Assembly: GCA_012515235.1 (NCBI GenBank)
Contig: JAAYYU010000027.1
Span: 161,647 to 225,646, forward strand
Source of the DNA: Candidatus Anammoximicrobium sp.
Lineage (GTDB): Bacteria; Planctomycetota; Planctomycetia; Pirellulales; Pirellulaceae
Reading direction: 5' to 3'
Length of the DNA stretch: 64,000 bases
In this document: piece by piece, positions 17,346 through 24,167 of the stretch
How the letters are laid out: every line of letters begins with the position of its first letter
How positions within the stretch are numbered: the stretch's first letter is position 1
Made by a program: the position numbers and the translations under genes
The notes under the pieces: model-generated
Databases searched by the model: none
What the model was told of the DNA's origin: nothing
Seen by the model: the letters and a program-made list of their open reading frames with translations, nothing else

Positions 17346-18209
17346 ATGAAATTATGTAGTAAGACAAGCCCCAATTCCGACGGAAAAAAATTAGAATTTC
17401 CTATTCAACATCGGAACTACTTTCAACCCAAGAAAAAGCAGACATGGTTTGACAAGCAGGACAACAAGATAACGGGCAAAGTACCCGACTATCCCTATGC
17501 AAATAATTGCGGGGGTTGGACGGCTGGAATATGGGGCTATCTGGTCAATGCGCATAGGGAACACGATATCTTTTTAGTCAACGATAGGCTTACCGGGAAT
17601 CCCGCCTACATCGGACGAATTCTAAAACTTGATGAAGTAATCACCCCGGAACGGGTAAAGCAGGTTGCCAAGCAGATTAAAGCCGGGATGAAAAAAGCCG
17701 GTTTGCCGTACTGGTCTTGTTTGGAAGTGAACGAAAAAAATACATTCCATTGGAACGTATTAGTTCGTTGTCCTGACAACCCGGAAAATGAAAAAGTAAT
17801 TTCAGCAGTTTTGCGTCAATCGTCCGGGGATATTCGTTGTCGGGTTGAAAAATTCAAAACGAAGATAACCAACGTATCGGGACTAGTCGCCTACTGCTTG
17901 AAGTGTAAGCAACCCGACAACGAAGGGCATAGGGACCGATGGAACCGCAAGCGGGTATTATTCGCCAAGCGTACCGGGTTAAAAAAGGTGGAAAGTTCAA
18001 CAGACTTTTTCAAAGTCGGGAAGGGTAAAATCATGGCAGCAATTCGGGCAACCCGGAACGTGGAAAATGCCGCAAAGACCCTCATCCCTTCTAGTATATG
18101 TAATGTAAATGTTATTAACCCTGTTTTAGTGGAACAAATTGAAGGTGAAAATTTCACAATTTTCTTACCGAAAGGAACTAACGGAAATGGAAACGCAAAA
18201 CCCGTCTAA
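17346..18209 (+). CDS. Putative rolling-circle replication initiator (HUH-like, H-x-N variant)
   Basis: A 287-residue protein not firmly assigned to a named family. Residues 122-142 read as two short strands with FHWNVLVR between charged loops, placed like the HUH motif of Rep proteins; here the second His is replaced by Asn (H135, N137). Residues 177-188 (VSGLVAYCLKCK) resemble the catalytic-Tyr motif, with Y183 as candidate nucleophile. The neighbours (integrase, ribbon-helix-helix protein, resolvase) fit a plasmid-like replicon. ATG at 17346 with only a weak ribosome binding site. Its 3' end overlaps the next ORF by 23 bp. The replication role is inference. Confidence 0.6.
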   Translation: MKLCSKTSPNSDGKKLEFPIQHRNYFQPKKKQTWFDKQDNKITGKVPDYPYANNCGGWTAGIWGYLVNAHREHDIFLVNDRLTGNPAYIGRILKLDEVITPERVKQVAKQIKAGMKKAGLPYWSCLEVNEKNTFHWNVLVRCPDNPENEKVISAVLRQSSGDIRCRVEKFKTKITNVSGLVAYCLKCKQPDNEGHRDRWNRKRVLFAKRTGLKKVESSTDFFKVGKGKIMAAIRATRNVENAAKTLIPSSICNVNVINPVLVEQIEGENFTIFLPKGTNGNGNAKPV

Positions 18210-18396
18210 TAGAATACAGGATAAAATCGCACAAGACATTGACCGGGAAACATGGGAAGCAATCTTTGCCCTAGTGGAACTTGAACTAGTGGAAGACGGC
18301 TTGCTTGACATAACAGAAACCAGACACTTGGAAGACCCCAAATACGTAAACAACGTGAATAGGCGAACAAGGCGGGTAGCGGTAGCGATAGCGTAA
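18187..18396 (+). CDS. Small acidic protein of the element
   Basis: A 69-residue ORF starting at ATG 18187, with AAAGGA about 10 bases upstream. It overlaps the Rep-like gene by 23 bp, so translational coupling is likely. The N-terminal half is acidic and helical (ETWEAIFALVELELVEDG); the last residues are basic (RRTRRVAVAIA) and are encoded within a large inverted repeat. No family is recognised. It might be a replication accessory or regulatory protein. Confidence 0.6.
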   Translation: METQNPSNRIQDKIAQDIDRETWEAIFALVELELVEDGLLDITETRHLEDPKYVNNVNRRTRRVAVAIA

Positions 18397-18418
18397 CCGC
18401 CCCGCCTTGTTCGCCTAT
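18359..18418. repeat. 18-bp perfect inverted repeat with structured 24-nt loop
   Basis: Left arm at 18359-18376 (ATAGGCGAACAAGGCGGG) and exact complement at 18401-18418. Inside the loop GCGGT (18379) can pair with ACCGC (18396). It covers the end of the 69-residue ORF. No T-run follows, so it is not a standard terminator. A single-strand origin, nick-site hairpin or transcript stabiliser are possible. Confidence 0.85.
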
Positions 18419-18607
18419 AGTGTTTGGGGTAATAAGAATTAGCCCTAACGGGATTAGCCCGATTAGAAACCCCGTAGGAAATCAACTTCTAGCCCCCTAG
18501 CGTTGCATTAGACGCATTCAAAATAAAAACAGGACTGGAAACACGTCCTAGCCCTTAAATCAATTCCTAGCGTGTAATCCTTTGAATTACAGAAGGAAAA
18601 ATTTACT

Positions 18608-18841
18608 TCAATCAAAAGACCACTTGGAAGACGTTCGGGATACTTGACGCAAGATGCTGTCAATTTTACTGGTTTGTTGTGCTTGTTCGGTATGGTTGCC
18701 ATCGGGTAGGTACTTCCTAATCGGGTCTTCATTCGTGACGAAATCCCGAACAAGTTTTGACATAGAAACCCGGCTGGATTTTGCCATCGTCTTTAGTGCG
18801 TTTGCTTGGCTATCGGTTAGATACAAGTGAATCCGTTTCAT
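18608..18841 (-). CDS. Ribbon-helix-helix (CopG-like) DNA-binding protein
   Basis: A 77-residue protein whose first 40 residues fit the ribbon-helix-helix fold: strand MKRIHLYLT, then helix SQANALKTMAKSSR, turn, and helix SMSKLVRDFV. The ATG at 18841 is chosen because the fold begins there; the frame upstream is not coding-like. The C-terminal half is polar and likely disordered. Such proteins repress plasmid rep genes or their own toxin-antitoxin operon. No toxin gene is adjacent, so copy-number or expression control of the element is the better guess. A palindrome lies just upstream of its start. Confidence 0.78.
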   Translation of the reverse strand: MKRIHLYLTDSQANALKTMAKSSRVSMSKLVRDFVTNEDPIRKYLPDGNHTEQAQQTSKIDSILRQVSRTSSKWSFD

Positions 18842-18851
18842 GCTGTATTTA

Positions 18852-18865
18852 TCCCACAAATGGGA
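18852..18865. promoter_or_regulatory. Candidate operator of the ribbon-helix-helix gene
   Basis: A perfect inverted repeat TCCCA-CAAA-TGGGA lies 10 bp upstream of the start codon and overlaps the GGGA that could act as ribosome binding site. Position and size fit autoregulation by a ribbon-helix-helix dimer pair. Binding is inferred. Confidence 0.5.
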
Positions 18866-18926
18866 CAAAATGAAATTTAATTCAACGGCTGTCGCGAACA
18901 TATAGGACAAGTGTATCCGATATAAG

Positions 18927-18954
18927 CCCCCTGCTTGCGAAAGCAAGCGGGGGG
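18927..18954. repeat. GAAA-tetraloop hairpin
   Basis: A 12-bp stem (CCCCCTGCTTGC with GCAAGCGGGGGG, one T·G pair) closed by GAAA, in the spacer between the divergent ribbon-helix-helix and resolvase genes. Confidence 0.6.
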
Positions 18955-19112
18955 GCGGTCTTGATTGTTCGGGGTTTCCGATCGTTAGACGCCCCGCCCC
19001 TGCCTTGAAAAAGTGTAAAGCATCAATAGTCATCCGAAAACAGCCGTTTTCGGGACGTGTTTTAACGACTTACGGCAAAGAAAAAGTGTATCGGATGAAG
19101 TATAAAGCAGGC

Positions 19113-19141
19113 TTGACACTTTATTAGCCGATGATTAGGAT
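19113..19141 (+). promoter_or_regulatory. Sigma-70-type promoter of the resolvase gene
   Basis: A consensus -35 box TTGACA at 19113-19118, a 17-bp spacer and TAGGAT at 19136-19141 as -10. It lies 43 bp upstream of the resolvase ATG at 19185 and argues against the earlier in-frame ATG at 19131. Confidence 0.72.
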
Positions 19142-19184
19142 ACGGGAAGTGAACACAACCCGCCCCGAACAAGGAAAACCAGCT

Positions 19185-19790
19185 ATGACAATCGCCGTTT
19201 ATGAACGTGTTAGCAGCAAGGCACAAGACACGAAATCCCAACGTCCCGACTTGGAACGATGGGTTGACGCCTACGCCAACGGGGAAGCGGTTAAAATCTA
19301 TCGGGACAAGTTCACGGGAAAAACAATGGAACGGAAGGGGTGGAAGCAACTAGAAACCGACTTGGAAGCGGGCAAGGTTTCCAAGATTTTGGTATGGCGA
19401 CTTGACAGAATCGGCAGAACGGCTAGCGGATTGACGAAACTTTTTGACTACTTGACCGCAAAGAAAATTACCCTGATTTCAATTAAAGACGGTCTTGATT
19501 TGGGGACAAGTGCGGGGCGGTTAATGGCGAACGTGTTAGCCAGTGTCGCCCAATATGAAACCGAAGTAAGGGCGGAAAGGGTTCTAGCAGGTCAAGCGGT
19601 TGCGAAAGCGAACGGGAAGACATGGGGCGGAAGTGAACGGGGGCGGCTTGTGACCGTGAAACCCGAACAAGTGGAAGCGGTCAAGCGATACCATGCGGAA
19701 GGGATGAAGGTTGCCAAGATTGCCCGCACCGTTGGCGTTAGCCGTCCTACGGTTTACCGCTTGTTGGAACAATCCGCTACTTGCCCGTAG
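19185..19790 (+). CDS. Serine resolvase/invertase of the small type
   Basis: A 201-residue recombinase. The catalytic domain has nucleophile S10 (YERVSSKAQ) and the R-L-D-R-I-G-R motif at residues 72-78. The C-terminus has a helix-turn-helix (KVAKIARTVGVSRPTVYRLL). The ATG at 19185 has AAGGA upstream and a good promoter before it. Small serine resolvases usually act at a res site next to their own gene; here the likely job is resolving multimers of the circular form. It is unlikely to be the integrase, because a large serine recombinase is present and lies beside the other end. Confidence 0.94.
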   Translation: MTIAVYERVSSKAQDTKSQRPDLERWVDAYANGEAVKIYRDKFTGKTMERKGWKQLETDLEAGKVSKILVWRLDRIGRTASGLTKLFDYLTAKKITLISIKDGLDLGTSAGRLMANVLASVAQYETEVRAERVLAGQAVAKANGKTWGGSERGRLVTVKPEQVEAVKRYHAEGMKVAKIARTVGVSRPTVYRLLEQSATCP

Positions 19791-19997
19791 AACGCGATAG
19801 CAACGCATTAGAACGGGGTTCAATCATCAGGGCAATTCATCGCCCCTTTTTTGTTGCCCGTTTGTTAAATCGCATCCTAGAAAATGGGATAGAAACATCC
19901 GATTTAACCCCCGGACTATTGATTTTTTTTCGATGGGGGTCTAGTGGTGGTTGGCAAGACCGCGTACATGGGGCGGGATTTTAGACGATGGGTGATT

Positions 19998-20023
19998 GCA
20001 AAGGTGTAATCGGGGCGATAATT
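19998..20023. other. attR: right junction of the integrated element
   Basis: The core AATT at 20020-20023 joins element DNA (arm 19998-20019) to the GH16 5' half. With the arm at 15459-15480 it rebuilds a 48-bp attP-like palindrome, including AAAGGTGTAA facing TTAAACCTTT at equal distance from the core. Confidence 0.82.
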
Positions 20024-20451
20024 TCGATTTCCGTCCCGTCCCGCCCGGCCTCTCCGATCCTGCCGACGCTGGCGTGGTACAGCCAGAAGGCCGACCAATG
20101 GCCGGGCTGCTCCTGGAGCTTGATCCGAGCCGCATAGTAGCCGTGGGCGTGCTCGAACTTGCCCCGCGTCCGCACGCAGGCGTCAAGATACCGATCGCCG
20201 TCCTGCAACGTGCTGATCGCCAGATGGCCGTTCCCGTCCAGCGATACGGCTTGGGGTGACCACCAGCCGTCCCGGCGCCGGTGATCCGGTGCCTCCCATT
20301 TCGATTCGTCCAGCTTGTGGCCGTCAAATTCGTCGTGCCAGACCAGTTTCCACGCCGTGCCCGCGGGCGGGGCCGGAAGTTGTCCGTCCGACTCAGCAGC
20401 CTTGGCAGCAACCGCCAGAAATCCGAACAATATGGTCAACGCAATCTTCAT
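20020..20451 (-). pseudogene. GH16 beta-glucanase-like gene, N-terminal fragment (split by insertion)
   Basis: The first 144 codons of the GH16 enzyme. It has a signal peptide (MKIALTILFGFLAVAAKAAE) and GH16 strands WKLVWHDEFDG, YYAARIKLQEQPGHWSAFWLY and GTEIEI, where E143 would be the nucleophile. After the junction the frame runs into element DNA, adds about 12 foreign residues and stops at 19981. ATG at 20451 is preceded by AGGAGA. Joined to 15113-15454 it gives a 257-residue protein with the motif E143-I-D145-I-M-E148. Confidence 0.92.
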
Positions 20452-20483
20452 CGTGGTTGTCTCCTGGAGGTCCGGGCGCGCAC

Positions 20484-21182
20484 TCATTTCCCGAACGAGG
20501 CCTGCCTGAGAGCCTCTGCAATCTGTTTCGCCACCTGTTCGACCTGGGCCGCGACGCCCTGGGCGTTGAAATGGACGCCGTCCGGAGACCAGTATTCCGG
20601 ATGGTCTTTCACCAAGCCGTACAGATCGTCGACGGCAATCCCTTCGCGGACCATGATGTCTTCGGCGATCTTGTTCCTGGCTTGCACCCGCCTGGTGTTC
20701 TCGGCGATCACGTCCAGCTTGCCCGCCCGACGCATCGGCGTGATGGTGGCCCAGATCAGTTTGGCCTGCGGAGCGTGCTTGCGGATCGTCGCGATCAGGT
20801 CGGGGAAGGCCTTCTGGTAGTCTTCCTCGCTGTAGCCCCAGCCGTGCAAGCCGTTGTTGAAGTGGACCACGTCAAAGCGGCACTGACCGAGCACCAACGC
20901 GACTTCGGCCAGCAGGGCCGGGTCGCCGATCGACTTCGAGGTCGTCAGCCGGGCCACGGAGGCCTTGCCTTTCAACGCGTCCGCGACCTTGGCGCCGTAG
21001 CCGCCGGTGATCGAGTCGCCGACCAGGAGCACCCGCGGCAGCGCCGTGCCATGCGCGTCGGGAATCCAGATGTTGCACCATTCAATCGCTTCGCGAGCGA
21101 TGTGCGGCTCTGATCCGTGAACTGACGCCCTGGCCCCCATTCCGATTGTTAGTACCAGGGCGTAGCCGAGAAGACGTTTCAT
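20484..21182 (-). CDS. Secreted SGNH/GDSL-type hydrolase
   Basis: A 232-residue esterase-like protein. Signal peptide at residues 1-23; block I G-D-S-I-T-G-G with nucleophile S57; late block with D and H in WSPDGVHFNAQG. The NNGLHGWG segment fits the conserved Asn block. It may remove acyl groups from polysaccharides, as in other GH-linked SGNH enzymes, but the substrate is unknown. ATG at 21182 has AGGAGA upstream. It lies 32 bp before the GH16 gene and 39 bp after the GH43-like gene, so the set looks like one operon. Confidence 0.92.
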   Translation of the reverse strand: MKRLLGYALVLTIGMGARASVHGSEPHIAREAIEWCNIWIPDAHGTALPRVLLVGDSITGGYGAKVADALKGKASVARLTTSKSIGDPALLAEVALVLGQCRFDVVHFNNGLHGWGYSEEDYQKAFPDLIATIRKHAPQAKLIWATITPMRRAGKLDVIAENTRRVQARNKIAEDIMVREGIAVDDLYGLVKDHPEYWSPDGVHFNAQGVAAQVEQVAKQIAEALRQASFGK

Positions 21183-21221
21183 CGTGGGATTCTCCTGAAA
21201 ACAAGTGGTCTTGCTGACCGG

Positions 21222-22178
21222 TCACGGCTCCCGCAACCCCTTCCAGACCTTGCGGCTGACGCGCAGCACGCTGCCGTGCCGATGATCGGCGGGAAAGCGG
21301 ACCTTGTCCGACTCTTCGCTCCAGTGGACCAAATCTCGGGACGTTACCAGTCCGTAACGATGCTCGATGTAGCGATCAAAGTAGACGAACCACTTGTCGC
21401 CCAGGCGGATGGCCGACGGGCCTTCGGCCCAATACTGGCCCGTGATCGGCGGCGATGGCGGGCCGTAGGGGCCTGTGGGCGCCTCGGCCGTGGCCACACG
21501 CAGGTTCTTGGCCGGCGGATTCCGGGTTTCGTCTTTCAGGAACATCAGATAGCGATGGCCGTCCTGGACGATCGTGGCGTCGATTACATTGAACCCCGGC
21601 TCATACAACAGCCTCGCTGGCTCCAAGCGGTCAAAGTCCGTTGTCACCGTGAAGTACATGCGGTGGTTGTAGCTGTTGTCGCCCGCCTTGTCGGTGGCCG
21701 GAAAGCGGCCGGGGATCGTCGAGGCCCAAAGGATCATGAATTGCTTCCGAACAGCATCGTAGAAGATCTCCGGCGCCCAGACGTTGCGGGCCGACGGCTC
21801 GTTGTTCATCACGTCCAACAATTTCTGCCGCGACCAGTGGATCAGGTCCTTCGAGTTGGCGTAGCCAACGCCGTGCTTGTTCCAGGCCGTCGTCCAGGTC
21901 ATGTGGAAGGTGCCGTCCGGCCCTTGCAGAATCTGCGGATCGCGCATCAGGCCGCCGCCCACTTCCGGACGCAGCAGCGGCTTGTCATTCCTGAGCGGAG
22001 TCCACGTGTAGCCGTCCTTGCTCCAAGCCAGATGCAGGCCGTCCTCTCCGTTTCCGCGAAACGAGCTGAACAGCAGCATGTCTGCCGAATCGCCGCCGGG
22101 CGGCGGGTCGGCCAGACAAACCGCGGAACCGGTCAGGAAGAGCACCAGAAGGGTTGGGATGAGATGACCACGTCGCAT
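21222..22178 (-). CDS. Secreted glycoside hydrolase family 43-like five-bladed propeller protein
   Basis: A 318-residue exported protein with a signal peptide at residues 1-23. Repeated blade motifs are DGLHLAWSKDGYTWTPL, LMRDPQILQGPDGTFHMTWTT, NVWAPEIFYDAVRKQFMILWAS and KNLRVATAEAPTGPYGPP, typical of GH43/GH32-like propellers. The acidic residues in RDPQ, APEI and AEGP stand where GH43 catalytic residues would be. It is the first gene of the apparent carbohydrate operon on the minus strand. Activity may be arabinosidase- or xylosidase-like; not provable here. Confidence 0.88.
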   Translation of the reverse strand: MRRGHLIPTLLVLFLTGSAVCLADPPPGGDSADMLLFSSFRGNGEDGLHLAWSKDGYTWTPLRNDKPLLRPEVGGGLMRDPQILQGPDGTFHMTWTTAWNKHGVGYANSKDLIHWSRQKLLDVMNNEPSARNVWAPEIFYDAVRKQFMILWASTIPGRFPATDKAGDNSYNHRMYFTVTTDFDRLEPARLLYEPGFNVIDATIVQDGHRYLMFLKDETRNPPAKNLRVATAEAPTGPYGPPSPPITGQYWAEGPSAIRLGDKWFVYFDRYIEHRYGLVTSRDLVHWSEESDKVRFPADHRHGSVLRVSRKVWKGLREP

Positions 22179-22531
22179 CGGACTTCCCCGTATTTCTCAA
22201 GACGGCTTGCCACCGGCAGGCCAACGCACCGCGGACCGTTGGCTGCGCCGGCGATGAATGACAGGTGCCTATTCTCCTGCCAGAGGCGATTTAAGCCAAG
22301 AGGGTTGGCCATCGCAAGTTGCGTGATCCGCCGGTCCAGGCCCGTCGTCCGGGAGCGGTCGAGCGACGCGGCCGCAGGAACGGAGACTTCGAGGTTGTCT
22401 CCCGGCTGGACGGCTGCGGCGATGATCTCGGGTATCCCACCTGGTCGTGAACTGTGGTATCGTTGTCTCGAAGGCCACGATGAACGCGATGGCCACCTGC
22501 GATGAACCGATTCTGGAAAGGAGACAGCCCC
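22179..22531. other. Divergent promoter region
   Basis: About 350 bp between the GH43-like and ceramidase-like genes. Nothing besides the ribosome binding site of the latter (AAGGAG near 22518) is clear. Confidence 0.5.
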
Positions 22532-24010
22532 ATGAGTTCCCTTGCCCTTGTCTTCAGTCTGCTGCTGGCTTCCGCGGCCCCGCCGCTGCAAGCGGGCGCG
22601 GCGACCAGCAACATCACTCCCGAACTGGGCACGCTGGTCGTAGGCGGCTTTGCCCCCTATCCGGCCAAGCACGTACACGACGAATTGCACGCGCGGTGCC
22701 TGGTGCTGGACGACGGCCAGACCCGACTCGCGCTGGTGGCCTGCGATCTGCTCGGCCTGCACCGCAGCGTCAGCATCGAGGCGCGGCGGCTGATCCAGGA
22801 GGCGACGGGGATTCCGCCGCAGAACGTCCTGATTTCCGCCACCCACACCCATTCCGCGGGAACGGCCCTGGGCAAGAACCGCTACGTCAACGAACAGACC
22901 CTGGACGAGTACCAGCGTTTTGTCGCCCGGCGCATCGCCGACGCAGTGCAGTGCGCGTTGCAGGTTCTGCGGCCGGCGGAAATCGCCTTCGGCACGGTGG
23001 ACGTGCCGGAGCAAGTACACAATCGCCGCTGGCGGATGCGCGAAGGCAGTGTGAAGGCCAATCATTTCGGCAAGATCGACCAGGTGCGCACCAACCCGCC
23101 CGTCGCCAGCCCCGACCTGATCGAGCCCGCCGGGCCCACCGACCCCACCGTCTCGATCCTCGCCCTGCGTGAACCGGGCGGCCGGCTGATTGGCGTCTAT
23201 TCCGCCTACTCGCTGCACTACGTCGGCGGGACCGGGCCGGCGCACATCTCGGCCGACTACTACGGGATGTTCTGCGAGGCCCTGAAGCGGCTGCAGCCCG
23301 ACGGAAACGCCGACCCGCCGTTTGTGGCCATGCTGGTCAACGGGACCAGCGGCGACATCAACAATATCGACCGCCGCCAGCCGCGGCCCGGTCGCCAGCC
23401 GTACCAGCAGATGCGCGCCGTGGCGGAAGACGTGGCCAGCAAGGTCAACGCCGCGCTGGCCAAGCTGTCCTGGCAAGACCGCGCTCCGTTGAGCGCCCGC
23501 TTTCGCGAGCTGCCCGTCGCCTGGCGCACGGTCGAACCGGAACTGCTGGCCTGGGCGCAGGACATCGAGGCCCGGGCGCCGCGGTTGCCGGAGGGCAACG
23601 TCCCCGTCGGCGCCAAGTGGGCGACGACGGCGGAATTCGTGGGTCCGTTGAGCTACGCCGGCCGGGTCCAGTTGCTGGCGCAAAGCAAGGATTTGGCGCT
23701 GCTGCCGCTGCAAGTCTTGCGCATTGGCGACGTCGTCATCGGCACCAGCCCCTGCGAGACCTTTGCCGAAATCGGGCTGGAGTTCAAGCGGCGCAGTCCG
23801 TCTCCGCACTCCTTCATGGTCTCGTTGGCCCACGGCTACATCGGCTACCTGCCCACGCCGCGGCACTTCGAACTCGGCGGCTACGAAACCTGGCCCGGCA
23901 CGAATTATCTCGAACCGCAAGCTTCGGCCAAGCTGCTCGACGCCCTGATCGAAATGGCCGCCGAAACCGCGCCAGGAGCCGCGTCCCGTCCACCGGCCCC
24001 AGGACGCTGA
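22532..24010 (+). CDS. Secreted neutral/alkaline ceramidase N-terminal domain protein
   Basis: A 492-residue protein. The ATG at 22532 gives the signal peptide MSSLALVFSLLLASAAPPLQAG and follows AAGGAG with ideal spacing; an ATG at 22502 lacks this. The body matches the neutral ceramidase-like family of planctomycetes: GAATSNITPELGT, LHARCLVLDDGQTRLALVACDLLG, ISATHTHSAG with likely zinc-binding His residues, and a late H-G-Y-I-G-Y-L motif. Substrates in planctomycetes are unknown and may not be ceramide. Confidence 0.9.
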   Translation: MSSLALVFSLLLASAAPPLQAGAATSNITPELGTLVVGGFAPYPAKHVHDELHARCLVLDDGQTRLALVACDLLGLHRSVSIEARRLIQEATGIPPQNVLISATHTHSAGTALGKNRYVNEQTLDEYQRFVARRIADAVQCALQVLRPAEIAFGTVDVPEQVHNRRWRMREGSVKANHFGKIDQVRTNPPVASPDLIEPAGPTDPTVSILALREPGGRLIGVYSAYSLHYVGGTGPAHISADYYGMFCEALKRLQPDGNADPPFVAMLVNGTSGDINNIDRRQPRPGRQPYQQMRAVAEDVASKVNAALAKLSWQDRAPLSARFRELPVAWRTVEPELLAWAQDIEARAPRLPEGNVPVGAKWATTAEFVGPLSYAGRVQLLAQSKDLALLPLQVLRIGDVVIGTSPCETFAEIGLEFKRRSPSPHSFMVSLAHGYIGYLPTPRHFELGGYETWPGTNYLEPQASAKLLDALIEMAAETAPGAASRPPAPGR

Positions 24011-24041
24011 ACAGGCTGCCTACGAACCTCGCCATGGGCTG

Positions 24042-24067
24042 CGCCGCCATCGGACTGGGCGGCGGCG
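24042..24067. terminator. Hairpin between convergent genes
   Basis: A 7-bp stem CGCCGCC / GGCGGCG followed on the plus strand by TTTCTG. It may end the ceramidase-like transcript. Confidence 0.4.
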
Positions 24068-24167
24068 TTTCTGCCCAGACGCTCGCGTGGGGCGGCCCCT
24101 GCGGCGCCTGGGCGGAAAACCGCCTTGGCCGGTCTCGCCGGCAACCGACGAAAGGCGGCGTTGGCAC

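Larger units (their letters stand above)
15455..20023. mobile_element. 4,565-bp serine-integrase integrative element in the GH16 gene
   Basis: The element lies between two AATT cores 4,565 bp apart. Its base and codon use (AAA, GAA, TTA, ATT) is clearly more AT-rich than the host. Gene order is large serine integrase, Rep-like protein, small ORF, ribbon-helix-helix protein (opposite strand), serine resolvase. Deleting it restores an in-frame 257-residue GH16 gene. The set integrase, Rep, CopG-like protein, resolvase suggests an integrative plasmid-like element. No cargo beyond these was seen. Autonomous circular replication is inferred, not shown. Confidence 0.9.

Noticed and set aside
18608..18841. 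Toxin-antitoxin pair
   Set aside because: The ribbon-helix-helix protein looks like an antitoxin, but no toxin ORF lies beside it on the same strand.
19131..19184. Earlier resolvase start at ATG 19131
   Set aside because: That ATG falls inside the consensus promoter and adds residues not seen in resolvases; ATG 19185 has a ribosome binding site.
20027..20029. ATT as the crossover core of the right junction
   Set aside because: It also restores the GH16 frame, but then the element arms are out of register by seven bases. The AATT core at 20020-20023 gives a symmetric attP.
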